Notes: generated from the letters alone by a model not told the origin. A stretch of DNA of 64,000 nucleotides from Candidatus Eiseniibacteriota bacterium (GCA_016712505.1 JADJQY010000009.1:186001-250000), one strand, 5' to 3'. Counted from the stretch's first letter, positions 37,536 through 46,748 are shown. A program made the numbers and translations.

Positions 37536-38750
37536 ATGAGCGAGGACGAAGCGGAGGGCGGGGCGCCGGATCCGGCGCCCGCGCCGGAGCCTCAAGGCGA
37601 GCGTCGGGCCGAGCGGGGGATCGACGGCGTGCTCGAGTTGCGCCGGCGCCTGCTCGCCTTCGGATTCGGCCTGGTGGCGCTCTCGATCCTGGCCTTGCTG
37701 ATCGCGATCTACGCTCAGTTCCTCGATCCGCTGCTCTGGGCCGGATCGCTCGCGGTGCTGTTCTATCCGCTGCACCGGCGGATCCTGATTGCGCTCCGCG
37801 GCCGGCCGAGCGCGGCGGCCCTGATCAGCACCGCGCTGATGGCGGCGCTCGTTCTGGTGCCGGCCGGCGTTCTCCTGATCCGCCTGATCGGTGAGGTGCG
37901 GAACCTCTGGCCCGGGCTCCAGCAGGCGGTGCGACCGGAGTCGCTGGCCCGCGTCTCGGCCTGGCTCGAGACCTCACCGATCCGCGGAGTGCTCACCCTC
38001 TTCACCAGTGGATCGACCCCGGACACGGCGGGGATCGAGAGTCAGCTGCAGCAGACCGTCGCCTGGCTGCAGGACTGGCTGCTCAACCGGATCAAGATCA
38101 TCACCCGAGGCGTGCCCGGCGCCTTGTACCAGGGGGCGGTGACGCTGCTCGGATTCTACTTCTTCTTGAAGCACGGCCCCGGTTGGTTGGGCCAGGCCGA
38201 GACGGTCCTGCCGCTCCAGCGCGAGCATGCGCGCCGCCTGCTCCAGATCGCGGGCACGACGATCAGCGCCGTGTTTCGCGGGGTGATCCTCACCGCCGCC
38301 ACCCAGGCGTTTCTCGCCGGCGTGGGATTCACCGTGGCGGGCGCGCCGTTTCCGGTGCTCCTCACCTTGATCACCTTCGTTGCGGCGCTGATCCCGTTCG
38401 TCGGCCCGGTGGCGATCTGGCTCCCGACCGCGATCGGGCTCTATCTGAGCGGAGATCCGGCGGCCGGCATCGGGCTGGGGTTGTGGGGGCTCCTGGTGGT
38501 GAGCCTGATCGACAACGTGCTCCGGCCCTACCTGATCGGGCGGGACACGAGCCTTCCGGTGTTCTGGCTCTTCCTCTCCATGCTGGGCGGGTTGAAGTTC
38601 CTCGGCTTCCTCGGCGTGATCGTCGGCCCGGCGGCGCTCGCCCTGGCGATCGCCTGCATCCGGATCTATCGCGAGGCGGGCTGGGGACCGTCGCGTGGCG
38701 CGGCGGGCGAGGAGCACCGCCCACTGCGGGCTGACGGCACCCCTTGGTAG
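37536..38750 (+). CDS. AI-2E (PerM-type) family permease
   Basis: A 404-residue membrane protein with about seven helices: a hydrophobic pair near the N-terminus (FGLVALSILALLIAIYAQF), a soluble amphipathic middle (VRPESLARVSAWLETSPI), then a helical bundle (AVTLLGFYFFLKHG, GVGFTVAGAPFPVLLTLITF) and the conserved SLIDNVLRPYLIG and LGGLKFLGFLGVIVGP blocks near the end. The family includes the AI-2 exporter TqsA and proton/ion antiporters; its substrate here is unknown. It starts 76 bp after boxB and could belong to the same transcript, though no functional link is known. Inner membrane. Confidence 0.88.
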   Translation: MSEDEAEGGAPDPAPAPEPQGERRAERGIDGVLELRRRLLAFGFGLVALSILALLIAIYAQFLDPLLWAGSLAVLFYPLHRRILIALRGRPSAAALISTALMAALVLVPAGVLLIRLIGEVRNLWPGLQQAVRPESLARVSAWLETSPIRGVLTLFTSGSTPDTAGIESQLQQTVAWLQDWLLNRIKIITRGVPGALYQGAVTLLGFYFFLKHGPGWLGQAETVLPLQREHARRLLQIAGTTISAVFRGVILTAATQAFLAGVGFTVAGAPFPVLLTLITFVAALIPFVGPVAIWLPTAIGLYLSGDPAAGIGLGLWGLLVVSLIDNVLRPYLIGRDTSLPVFWLFLSMLGGLKFLGFLGVIVGPAALALAIACIRIYREAGWGPSRGAAGEEHRPLRADGTPW

Positions 38751-38842
38751 AGTACTGCACCCTTGGTCGCCCTGCGCTCTTGATGGCACCGCAGCCTTGA
38801 CGGCACGGCACCCCTGGTGGGCCGGCCCGGTCGATCGGATCG

Positions 38843-39292
38843 CTACGGCCACTCCTGGTCGGGCGCCGGTTTGGCGGCCAGCGGATGCCCTTCGACCCTC
38901 TCCAGCGCGGCGCGGAAATCGGCCGGAATCGGGATGGTGCATTGTCCATGGTGATCAAAGGTCGCCTGGACGCTGCGGGCCGTGACCACCAATCGTTGGC
39001 TTTGCTGCTCGCGGATCTCGTACTCGGTCCCGAACGACTTCGCGCCGGCCCACGAAATCCGCACCGCGACGATCAGGATCTCGCCGACCCAGGCGGGGCT
39101 CTTCCAGTCGATCTCGAGCCGGGCCATCACGAACGGGACGCGCCGATAGTCGATCTCGGGCGCCATGGCGCGCCAGTAGGCCTGTCGTCCCACCTCGAGG
39201 TAGGTGACGTAGACCGCGTTGTTCACATGGCCGATCGCGTCGGTGTCGCGAAACCGGATGTCGATCTCGGCCTGGATCGGGAAGTTCTTCAT
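38843..39292 (-). CDS. Acyl-CoA thioesterase, hotdog fold (YbgC/4-HBA-CoA type)
   Basis: A 149-residue single hotdog domain. The ATG at 39292 starts MKNFPIQAEIDIRFRDTDAI; longer in-frame extension upstream has no similarity. The family active-site segment RFRDTDAIGHVNNAVYVTYLE contains the catalytic Asp and the HVNN turn, followed by FVMARLEIDWKSPAWVGE. It hydrolyses acyl- or aroyl-CoA esters in the cytoplasm. Given the nearby benzoyl-CoA genes it could relieve CoA trapping as aryl-CoA, but it is on the opposite strand and may be unrelated. rnhB and the SH3 gene lie upstream on the same strand at about 20-bp gaps, making a possible three-gene unit. Confidence 0.88.
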   Translation of the reverse strand: MKNFPIQAEIDIRFRDTDAIGHVNNAVYVTYLEVGRQAYWRAMAPEIDYRRVPFVMARLEIDWKSPAWVGEILIVAVRISWAGAKSFGTEYEIREQQSQRLVVTARSVQATFDHHGQCTIPIPADFRAALERVEGHPLAAKPAPDQEWP

Positions 39293-39311
39293 CGGGGTCT
39301 GCCTCTCGGGA

Positions 39312-39959
39312 TCAGGTGAAGAGCGAAAGCTGCGACTGGCCCCACTCGAAGCTCTTGCGATGGATCGGGGTCGGTCCGTGGGCGCGGAGCGCCGCCAGGT
39401 GTCGCGCCGTGCCGTATCCCTTGTGCTGGGCAAATCCGTAGGCGGGATAGCGCCGATCGTACCTTCGCATCAGCGCGTCGCGGTGCGTCTTGGCCAGGAT
39501 CGAGGCACAGGCCACGATGTGGAAGGTGGCGTCTCCCCGCACCGGTCCCTCCTGCGGCAGCGAGAACTCCGGCAGCGTGCGCGCGTCGAGCAGCAGATAG
39601 TCCGGCGCTGGATCGAGGGCCAGCACCGCCCGGCGCATGGCCAGCAGTCCCGCGGCGCGAATGTTGATCCGATCGATCTCCCGCGGAGTCGCGATCCCGA
39701 CCGCGCAGGCCAGGGCCTGGGCCCGGATCTGGAGTGCGATCGACTCGCGTCGCTTCTCGCTCAGTGCCTTCGAGTCGTCCGCCCCGGGGATCAGCACACC
39801 GGGAGGAAGGATCACCGCACCCGCAACCACCGGGCCGGCGAGCGGTCCCATTCCTGCCTCGTCGACCCCCGCGATTCGCGTGAAGCCGCGGCGCCAGAGC
39901 TCGCGCTCGTGCGCCGCGAGCAGCTCGCCGCGGGCCTGGCGGGCGGCCTCTCCGCGCAT
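39312..39959 (-). CDS. rnhB: Ribonuclease HII
   Basis: A 215-residue RNase HII that nicks DNA at embedded ribonucleotides and removes RNA from hybrids. The start at 39959 was chosen because the fold begins shortly after (RGFTRIAGVDEAGMGPLAGPVV), with the DE of the DEDD active site; the remaining acidic residues are in LLLDARTLPEF and SILAKTHRDALM. The C-terminal blocks YGFAQHKGYGTARHLAAL and SFEWGQSQLSLF are typical. It is slightly longer at the N-terminus than usual. It lies between the SH3 membrane protein and the thioesterase genes on the same strand, with short gaps. Housekeeping enzyme; confident. Confidence 0.95.
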   Translation of the reverse strand: MRGEAARQARGELLAAHERELWRRGFTRIAGVDEAGMGPLAGPVVAGAVILPPGVLIPGADDSKALSEKRRESIALQIRAQALACAVGIATPREIDRINIRAAGLLAMRRAVLALDPAPDYLLLDARTLPEFSLPQEGPVRGDATFHIVACASILAKTHRDALMRRYDRRYPAYGFAQHKGYGTARHLAALRAHGPTPIHRKSFEWGQSQLSLFT

Positions 39960-39978
39960 GGGTGAACTTCCCGCGGCC

Positions 39979-40722
39979 CTAGAAGCGGGCCAGGACGAGC
40001 GTGGCCCGCACTTCACCGGTCTGGGGATCGAAGGCAAGCGGCGGGGGATCGAGTGCGCCGGGAACGGAGGCGCTGTCGTCGTCCCCGCCGAGTACGAACT
40101 GCTGGAGCAGGAACAGGCCGAAGAGGCTGCCGCCGACAATGGCGAAGGTCTGGGCCTTGGAATCGTGGTCCTCCGCCTCGGCGAACTTCTCGTCCGCCTC
40201 GGTCGAGCGACCGGCATTGGCGAGTTCCTTGTACTCGTCGTAGGCGTCGTCCCCCTTCGACTTCTCGCCGAAGGCGAGGACGCCGGTGGTGACTGCGCCC
40301 AGCAGACAGCCCCACTTGAACACCGTGCCGATACCCGATCCGCCGCCGCCTTCATCGGCCTTCTTCTGCTTCGGCGGGGGAAGCGGCTTCGGCTCCGGCG
40401 GGGCCGCTTTCCGATCCTCCTTCTTCCCTTCCGACTTCGCCTCGCCCTCTCCGATGATCTCGAGGAACTTGGCCGACGCCCAGCCGAGAGTGCCGTCCTC
40501 GAGTCGGATCTGGACCCAGTCCCCTTCCTGCCCGACGACGGTGACGATCTGCCCCTTCTTGATCGACTCGACCGCCGGGTGGTCGGTGCCGGGGCCGCTG
40601 CGGATGTTGAGGCTGTTCGCGGTGACCTTGGCCCGCTGTTCCTTGTCGGCCCAGGCGAGGCTCGGCACGAGGGGTTGGGCCACGAGGAGGACGGCCAGGA
40701 GCAGGCAGACGAACGTGCGCAT
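39979..40722 (-). CDS. Secreted/membrane protein with bacterial SH3 domain
   Basis: A 247-residue protein starting MRTFVCLLLAVLLVAQPLV (signal peptide). A bacterial SH3 domain follows (ANSLNIRSGPGTDHPAVESI, GDWVQIRLEDGTLGWASAKFLE), a fold that often binds cell-wall peptides. A charged Pro/Lys/Glu linker leads to two hydrophobic segments (VFKWGCLLGAVTTGVLAFG and FAIVGGSLFGLFLLQQFVLGG) separated by an acidic loop. The protein ends in a strand with terminal Phe (RATLVLARF). The same two-helix/acidic-loop/terminal-strand plan recurs in the unrelated-looking protein at 59389-60093. Function unknown; a periplasmic sensor or anchor is plausible. The neighbouring rnhB lies 19 bp downstream. Confidence 0.75.
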   Translation of the reverse strand: MRTFVCLLLAVLLVAQPLVPSLAWADKEQRAKVTANSLNIRSGPGTDHPAVESIKKGQIVTVVGQEGDWVQIRLEDGTLGWASAKFLEIIGEGEAKSEGKKEDRKAAPPEPKPLPPPKQKKADEGGGGSGIGTVFKWGCLLGAVTTGVLAFGEKSKGDDAYDEYKELANAGRSTEADEKFAEAEDHDSKAQTFAIVGGSLFGLFLLQQFVLGGDDDSASVPGALDPPPLAFDPQTGEVRATLVLARF

Positions 40723-40932
40723 GCAGCGAATCTCCCGCGGAAGGTTGGAACGGAATCCCGACACTGGGCATCGGCCGCGGACGACCCTCGTCCGGAAGCC
40801 GAACGGTCAACAAATACCGGAACGCCAGCGCGGCGTCGAGTCCCCAGGCTGCGCCGGGCTGATGCGCTGTGCGGGGGGACGGGAATTCGCCCGTCACTAC
40901 CCTGGCCTTTTCCTCCCCGGGGGGGACTCGGG

Positions 40933-40938
40933 TATACT
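40933..40938 (+). promoter_or_regulatory. Putative -10 element of the sortilin-like gene
   Basis: TATACT stands out in very GC-rich DNA 72 bp before the ATG at 41010; no good -35 is seen at the expected distance. Confidence 0.35.
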
Positions 40939-41009
40939 GGACCCGCCTCGATTCAACGAAGGAACAGGCCGCTGCCGCCGGGGGGCGTTGCGGCCGCAGA
41001 GAGGTCCCC

Positions 41010-43631
41010 ATGCGCTCCTACACCGCTCGTCTTTCCTGCGCCACGATCGGCCTGGTCCTGGTCTGTGCCGTCTGGTTCGCCACCCGCGACCGCGCGGACG
41101 ATCGCGCCGACGTTGCCCCGACCGGTGCGTCTCCCGAGGAGACCGGCCAGGCTGGGGAGAAAGGGGAAGGGAAGCGCCCGAACGACTGGTTCGTGGCCCA
41201 GCGTGCCTACCCCGGCAGCGAGATCGACCGCGCGGCGCGAAGCCTCGCCCTGGAGTCGGCCCGCGCCCTGCATGCCAGCCTCGAGCCCGAGCGTGGCGGC
41301 CCCGCCTGGCAGCTCGCCGGACCCACCAACGTCGGGGGACGGGTAACAGCGATCGCGGCGAGTCCGGGTGGAGCGCTGGTCTTTGCCGGGGCGGCGGACG
41401 GTGGGGTCTTCCGCTCGAGCGACGGGGGGGCGAACTGGGAGCCGGTTTTCGATGCGGTCGGGGTTCCCTCGATCGGGGCGATTGCCCTCGATCCTCAGGA
41501 TCCCGACGTGGTTTACGTGGGAACGGGAGAGGCCAACGCGAGCGGTGATTCGTTCGCGGGAGAGGGGCTCTTCCGTTCCACGGACGGGGGGGACACCTGG
41601 TCGGCGCTGGGGCTGGAGAACTCTCACCACATCGGCCGGATCGTGGTCGATCCGGTCGACCCGTCGCGCATCTACGTGGCCGCGGTGGGCGCGCTCTTCT
41701 CCAAGAACCAGGAGCGCGGGATCTACCGCACGACCGACTCAGGCCTCAACTGGGAACGAACCCTCTTCGTCAGCGACTCGACCGGCGCGATCGACGTGGT
41801 GATCGATCCCTCGAATCCGGCGCGGCTCTTCGCCGCAACCTGGGAACGGATCCGGAAGGCCAACTATCGCCGCGTGGGGGGCGTGACCAGCGGCGTCTAC
41901 GCCTCGACCGATCACGGCGCCACCTGGCAACCGGTCGGCGGCGGACTGCCGGCCCCGGCATCCCACATCGGACGGATCGGCCTGGCCATCGCCCCGTCGA
42001 ACTCTCAGATCGTCTATGCGATCTATGCCGACGATCCGGGGAACTTCCTCGGCCTCTACCGCTCGACCAACGGCGGCACAACCTGGGCGCGGACCAACGA
42101 CACCGCGCTGGCCAGCATGTTCAGCAACTTTGGCTGGTACTTCGCCAACGTGCGCGTGAGCCCGATCGACCCGAATCGGGTCTACGCCCTGGGCCTCGAC
42201 ATCTGGCGTTCGACCAACGGCGGCAACAGCTGGTCGACCATCTCCGGTGGGGTGCACGTCGATCAGCACGATCTCTGGATCGATCCGACGCTGGCCCCGC
42301 GCATCCTCGTGGGCTGCGACGGCGGGGTCTACTCAACGACCTCGGGAGGAACGCCCTGGACCCACCGCACCGGCATGCCGATCTCGCAGTTCTACGCCGG
42401 GACGATCGATCCGCAGCTCCCGGAACGGCTCTATGGTGGCTTGCAGGACAACGGCACCGTTCGCACCCTGACCGGCGCGCTCGACGACTGGGACGAAATC
42501 TACGGCGGCGACGGCTTCTACTGCCTGGTCGACCCGCGAAACTCGAACGTGATCTACGCCGAATCCCAGTACGGCAACCTGGGGAAGTCGGTCAACGGCG
42601 GAGCCTCGTTCAACGGTGCCACCAGTGGGATCAACGCCGGCGACCGGCGCAACTGGTCGACACCGGTGGTCATGGACCCGTCCAACCCCGACCGCCTCTT
42701 CTACGGCACCTATCGGGTCTATCGAAGCACCAACGCTGCCGGCTCATGGACCCCCATCAGCAGCGACCTCACCGGCGGCCCGGGGAACTCCACCCTGGTC
42801 TACGCCACCATCACCACCATCGCGGTCGCGCCGAGCGACCCGCAAAGACTGTACGTCGGCACCGACGACGCCCGAGTCTGGACCTCCTCGAACGGCGGGA
42901 CGAACTGGCAGAACATCAGCATCGGGCTGCCGAACCTCTGGGTCACCCGGCTGGCGGTCGATCCGACCAATCCGCAGATCGCCTACGCCGCGCACTCCGG
43001 CTATCGCCTGGATCTTTCGACCGCGCACCTGCACCGGACGAGCAACGGCGGCCTCTCCTGGATGCCGATCGACAGCGGTCTGCCCAACGCCCCGGTCAAT
43101 GCGGTGGTGGTCGATCCGGCGGCTCCGGCCACGCTCTTCGCCGCGACCGACGTCGGGGTCTACGTCACGCATGACTACGGTCAGAGCTGGGCGCCGCTCG
43201 CCCCGGGCCTGCCGATCACCGTGGTGCACGACCTGACCCTGCACCCGCCCTCGCGGAAGCTGGTGGCCGCGACCCATGGCCGATCGATGTACACCATCGA
43301 CATCGGGGCGCCGGTGGCGGTGGGCGAGGCGCCGCGCGCCGCCGCACTCCGGCTCGAAGCACCGACCCCCAACCCGGCGTCGCGTCGCGGAGAGATCGCG
43401 CTACGCTTCGCCGTCGCGCCGGGGAGGCCGTTCGAGGTTTCGCTCCACGATGCGGCGGGTCGTCGGCTTCGTCAGGTGACACGATCGACCCGGGGAGAGG
43501 CGCGCGGCGATGGATCCGCGGAGTCGCGGGTGGCGTTGACCGATCTAGCGCCGCTGGCGACCGGGGTCTACTTCGTCCGTCTGCAACAGGACGGGCGTTC
43601 GGTCTCGCAACGCCTGGTGCTCATCGACTAG
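41010..43631 (+). CDS. Large secreted sortilin/BNR-type propeller protein with sorting-type tail
   Basis: An 873-residue exported protein; the ATG follows GAGAGGTCCCC and a membrane-spanning signal (LSCATIGLVLVCAVWFATR). The body is two ten-bladed-type VPS10/sialidase-like propellers with repeated GGVFRSSDGGANWEPVF, GLYRSTNGGTTWART and RTSNGGLSWMPIDSG blades and DPxxPxxVYVGT inter-blade turns. The C-terminal ~90 residues form a sorting-type module (EAPTPNPASRRGEIALRF, TGVYFVRLQQDGRSVSQRLV). Such proteins are abundant in FCB bacteria; enzymatic activity is not established, and carbohydrate or protein binding is likely. It is surface or extracellular and intact. It is divergent from the SH3 gene and convergent with the transhydrogenase gene. 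Confidence 0.9.
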   Translation: MRSYTARLSCATIGLVLVCAVWFATRDRADDRADVAPTGASPEETGQAGEKGEGKRPNDWFVAQRAYPGSEIDRAARSLALESARALHASLEPERGGPAWQLAGPTNVGGRVTAIAASPGGALVFAGAADGGVFRSSDGGANWEPVFDAVGVPSIGAIALDPQDPDVVYVGTGEANASGDSFAGEGLFRSTDGGDTWSALGLENSHHIGRIVVDPVDPSRIYVAAVGALFSKNQERGIYRTTDSGLNWERTLFVSDSTGAIDVVIDPSNPARLFAATWERIRKANYRRVGGVTSGVYASTDHGATWQPVGGGLPAPASHIGRIGLAIAPSNSQIVYAIYADDPGNFLGLYRSTNGGTTWARTNDTALASMFSNFGWYFANVRVSPIDPNRVYALGLDIWRSTNGGNSWSTISGGVHVDQHDLWIDPTLAPRILVGCDGGVYSTTSGGTPWTHRTGMPISQFYAGTIDPQLPERLYGGLQDNGTVRTLTGALDDWDEIYGGDGFYCLVDPRNSNVIYAESQYGNLGKSVNGGASFNGATSGINAGDRRNWSTPVVMDPSNPDRLFYGTYRVYRSTNAAGSWTPISSDLTGGPGNSTLVYATITTIAVAPSDPQRLYVGTDDARVWTSSNGGTNWQNISIGLPNLWVTRLAVDPTNPQIAYAAHSGYRLDLSTAHLHRTSNGGLSWMPIDSGLPNAPVNAVVVDPAAPATLFAATDVGVYVTHDYGQSWAPLAPGLPITVVHDLTLHPPSRKLVAATHGRSMYTIDIGAPVAVGEAPRAAALRLEAPTPNPASRRGEIALRFAVAPGRPFEVSLHDAAGRRLRQVTRSTRGEARGDGSAESRVALTDLAPLATGVYFVRLQQDGRSVSQRLVLID

Positions 43632-43654
43632 CGGAGCGGGTTTTCAGCACAGTG

Positions 43655-45094
43655 CTAGCGGTTCCGCTCGCGATCGAACGCATCCCAGTCGATCGGAGAG
43701 TCGAGCGGCGCGGGTCCGACCTTGTTGTAGCCATCGAGTGCGGCCACCTTGTAACACTCGGCGAAGGTCGGGTAGTTGAACACGTTGTTGACCAGGAAGT
43801 CGATCGTGCCGCCGAAGGCCAGCACCGCCTGCCCGATGTGCACCAGCTCGGTGGCCGAGGTGCCGATGATGTGCACCCCGAGGAGTCGCCGATTCTCCCG
43901 GTGGAAGAGGATCTTGAGCAGGCCGGAATCGTCCCCCAGGATCGCCCCGCGGGCGATTTCCCGATAGCGGGCCATCCCGGTTTCGTAGGGGATCCCTTCG
44001 CGGGTCAGCTCCTCTTCGGTCTTGCCGACCATCGAGATTTCCGGGATCGAGTAGATGCCGTAAGGGTAGAGCTCGGGCACGAACAGGGCTGGAACTCCGA
44101 AGGCATGGCAGGATGCCATGCGTCCTTGCTCCATCGAGGTGGAGGCCAGGGCGGGGAAGCCGATCACGTCGCCCGCGGCGAAGATGTGCGGGGCCGACGA
44201 CTGGAAGTGCGCGTCGACCGTGATCCGCCCGCGCTCGTCCGCCTTGATGCCCGCCGCCGCGAGGTTGAGATCCGCGGTGGCCCCGACCCGACCCGCCGAA
44301 TAGAGGAGCACCTCGGACTGGATCTTCTTGCCCGACTTGAGCACCGCGATCGCCTTGCCCGGCGCGGCCACCTCGACCGACTCGACATCCTCCCCGAGGC
44401 GGAAGGTGCAACCCAGGTTGCGCATCTGATAGGAGAGCGACTCCGCGATCTCCTCGTCGATGAACTCGAGCAGTCGCCTGCGCCCGTCGATCAGGGTCAC
44501 CTCGACCCCGAGCGCGGCGAACATCGACGCATACTCCGATCCGATCACCCCGGCCCCGACCACGGTGAGCGAACGTGGCAGCTCGGGGAGGCTCAGGATC
44601 TCGTCCGAGGTGACGATGGTGCGACCGTCGATCGGCACGCCGCGCGGCGGGGACGGTACCGTGCCGACCGCGACGACCACGAACTCGGTCTCGATCTCGG
44701 TGCTTCCCTCGACCCCCTGCACGACCAGGTGATGGGGATCGACGAAGCTCCCGGTGCCGGAGTGGACCGTGACTCCATTGCGTCGCATCTGATCGCGGAT
44801 CACCTGCACTTCGCGCTTGATCACCGCTTCGCAGCGGAAGACCAGGTCACGCATGCTGATGTTCTCTTTCACGGTGTAGCCGCTGCCGTAGATGCCGCGT
44901 AGTTGCAGCCCGGTCAGGTGGAGCACCGCCTCGCGGAACGTCTTGGACGGAATGGTACCGGTGTTGATGCAGACGCCGCCGACCACCTCGCGACGCTCGC
45001 AGATTCCCACCCGCTTCCCTAGCTTTGCGGCCTGGACCGCCGCGCGTTGACCGGCCGGGCCGGTCCCGAGAACGAACATGTCGTATTTTTGCAT
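43655..45094 (-). CDS. sthA: Soluble pyridine nucleotide transhydrogenase-like flavoprotein
   Basis: A 479-residue FAD protein of the dihydrolipoamide-dehydrogenase fold. FAD and NAD sites are seen in MFVLGTGPAGQRAA and VVGAGVIGSEYASMFAALG. The redox-disulfide position reads GGVCINTGTIPSKT: the second Cys of the usual C-x4-C is Thr, the mark of SthA-type Si-specific transhydrogenases as opposed to disulfide reductases. The dimer-interface domain (HIIGTSATELVHIGQAVLAFGG) is complete. It moves hydride between NADPH and NAD+ in the cytoplasm. The ATG at 45094 was chosen; the long upstream frame is antisense to the cytochrome gene. It is divergent from that cytochrome gene, with 213 bp between starts. 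Confidence 0.92.
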   Translation of the reverse strand: MQKYDMFVLGTGPAGQRAAVQAAKLGKRVGICERREVVGGVCINTGTIPSKTFREAVLHLTGLQLRGIYGSGYTVKENISMRDLVFRCEAVIKREVQVIRDQMRRNGVTVHSGTGSFVDPHHLVVQGVEGSTEIETEFVVVAVGTVPSPPRGVPIDGRTIVTSDEILSLPELPRSLTVVGAGVIGSEYASMFAALGVEVTLIDGRRRLLEFIDEEIAESLSYQMRNLGCTFRLGEDVESVEVAAPGKAIAVLKSGKKIQSEVLLYSAGRVGATADLNLAAAGIKADERGRITVDAHFQSSAPHIFAAGDVIGFPALASTSMEQGRMASCHAFGVPALFVPELYPYGIYSIPEISMVGKTEEELTREGIPYETGMARYREIARGAILGDDSGLLKILFHRENRRLLGVHIIGTSATELVHIGQAVLAFGGTIDFLVNNVFNYPTFAECYKVAALDGYNKVGPAPLDSPIDWDAFDRERNR

Positions 45095-45157
45095 CGGGCC
45101 GGAGTGTGCTCCCGCCTCGCGTGCCGCGCAAGCGCAAGCTGTCCCGAGCTGGGCGCT

Positions 45158-45185
45158 TTGAACCGGTTGGCGGCGGGCGTATACT
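45158..45185 (+). promoter_or_regulatory. Putative promoter of the octahaem cytochrome gene
   Basis: TTGAAC (45158-45163) and TATACT (45180-45185) are separated by 16 bp, close to the sigma-70 arrangement, and predict a ~115-base 5' leader before the ATG at 45308. Confidence 0.5.
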
Positions 45186-45307
45186 GCCGCCGGCAGCGAA
45201 GAGGGTGCCTGGAGTGCGGAGCGACCCATCCCGCCTGCAGTGACTGGCGGCACGGCTCTCCCTCCCGGCATCCTCCTCCGCCGTCCCCGGCTAGAAATGG
45301 AGTTGCC

Positions 45308-46684
45308 ATGTTCGTCCGAGGTCGACGCGGCCGTGTTCCGGCTGCGCTTGCGTTTGCCCTTGTGACCCTCGCCGCCGCGACGCTTTTCTCGCCTCCACTC
45401 TCCGCCCAGGAACCGTATGTCATCGACAAGCCGGGGAGCGGTGCGCCGATCGTGACCGAACCGGAGATTCCGGCCGGAAGCGTCTCCTGCCTCAATTGCC
45501 ATCAGAAGCTCGGCATCACCGGATCGGCCATTCGCGACTGGAAGGCGAGCAAGCACTCCGCGGCCGGGATCGGGTGCGCCGAGTGTCACTACCCGGTGAG
45601 TGCCGCGCCCCGGGAGATCCAGGCGGCCGGTTCCGTCTGTCCGGATCCGAAGGTGCGTCGAGGGGTATCCCCGGCCAACTGCGCGGAGTGTCACGCCGAC
45701 CAGGCGGCGCAGTTCGAACGAGGCAAGCACAGCAAGGCGTGGCTCGCGATGTCGGCCATGCCCGAGACCTACAACCAGCCGCACGCGATCGCGGGAACCA
45801 AGGGGTGCGGCGGCTGCCATCGGATCGGATTGGACAGCGGAAAGTGCGATGCCTGCCATACCCGCCACCTCTTCTCGGCCGCCGAGGCGCGTCGGCCGGA
45901 GGCGTGTCGGACCTGCCACATGGGGTTCGATCACCCGCAGTGGGAGATGTACGACACCTCCAAGCACGGCTCGATCTACGCGACCGAAGGGGATCAGTGG
46001 AACTTCGATCGCCCGGTCGAACAGTGGTTCGACCAGCCGAACGAGGCGGAGTGGGGGCGTCCGCGCGCCCCGGTCTGCGTCACCTGTCACATGAGCGACG
46101 GCAGCCACGAGGTCAGGACCGCCTGGGGCTTTCTCGCGCTCCGTCTTCCCGAGCCGGACCCAGAGTGGATGCAGTACCGAGCAAAGATTCTCCAGGGGCT
46201 CGGCGTCCTCGATGAGAAGGGGAATCCGACTCCGCGCCTGGGCATGGTGGTGGGCGGGGATCTGGCCCGACTCCAGGCCGAAGACTGGGGCTCCGAACGG
46301 AAGAAGATGCTCGGCGTCTGCTCGAAGTGCCACGCCCCGTCGTTCGGCGCGGCGCAGATGGCCGACGCCGACAGCATCATCAAGGCGGCCGACGCCTTGA
46401 TGGCCGAGGCGATCACCGTGGTCGAGGGACTCTACGCGGACAAGATCCTCAAGCGTCCGGCGTTCGCCCCGCTCGCGGTCGACCTGCTGCGCTTCTACGA
46501 GGTCGAGAACCCGATCGAGCAGAAGCTCTACACCATGTTCCTCGAGCACCGGCAGCGCACCTTCCAGGGCGCGTTTCACATGAACCCGGACTACCAGCAC
46601 TGGTACGGCTGGGCCGAGATGAAGCGCGATCTGATCGAGATCCGCGCCGAGGCGAAGGAACTCCGCGAACGCGCCGGAAAGTAG
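45308..46684 (+). CDS. Octahaem c-type cytochrome of the hydroxylamine oxidoreductase (HAO) family
   Basis: A 458-residue exported protein with a signal peptide (VPAALAFALVTLAAATLF) and exactly eight CxxCH haem sites: C61LNCH, C90AECH, C125AECH, C167GGCH, C180DACH, C200RTCH, C257VTCH and C338SKCH. Blocks such as RTCHMGFDHPQWEMYDTSKHG and CVTCHMSDGSHEVRTAWGFL, with TGSAIRDWKASKHS, are characteristic of HAO-type octahaem enzymes and not of octahaem tetrathionate or nitrite reductases. The C-terminal helix includes NPDYQHWYGW, whose Tyr residues sit where the HAO cross-linking Tyr is found, but this must be checked by alignment. Members oxidise hydroxylamine or hydrazine or reduce nitrite. It is periplasmic, monocistronic, and ends in a strong terminator. 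Confidence 0.88.
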   Translation: MFVRGRRGRVPAALAFALVTLAAATLFSPPLSAQEPYVIDKPGSGAPIVTEPEIPAGSVSCLNCHQKLGITGSAIRDWKASKHSAAGIGCAECHYPVSAAPREIQAAGSVCPDPKVRRGVSPANCAECHADQAAQFERGKHSKAWLAMSAMPETYNQPHAIAGTKGCGGCHRIGLDSGKCDACHTRHLFSAAEARRPEACRTCHMGFDHPQWEMYDTSKHGSIYATEGDQWNFDRPVEQWFDQPNEAEWGRPRAPVCVTCHMSDGSHEVRTAWGFLALRLPEPDPEWMQYRAKILQGLGVLDEKGNPTPRLGMVVGGDLARLQAEDWGSERKKMLGVCSKCHAPSFGAAQMADADSIIKAADALMAEAITVVEGLYADKILKRPAFAPLAVDLLRFYEVENPIEQKLYTMFLEHRQRTFQGAFHMNPDYQHWYGWAEMKRDLIEIRAEAKELRERAGK

Positions 46685-46713
46685 CCGGATCGAAACGGAC
46701 CGGCCGAAGGCAA

Positions 46714-46748
46714 CGAACCGGCGGAGACTTCGAATCTCCGCCGGTTCG
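46714..46748 (+). terminator. Terminator of the octahaem cytochrome gene
   Basis: CGAACCGGCGGAGA and TCTCCGCCGGTTCG form a perfect 14-bp stem with a 7-base loop, followed by TCGTTTCC, starting 30 bp after the stop. Confidence 0.8.

Noticed and set aside
38751..38842. Short GGCAC/CTTGG-type repeats after the AI-2E gene
   Set aside because: They are imperfect and few, and no function can be argued.
45095..46600. Long leftward frame giving a 981-residue protein upstream of sthA
   Set aside because: It is the antisense shadow of the octahaem cytochrome gene; the flavoprotein fold begins at the ATG at 45094.
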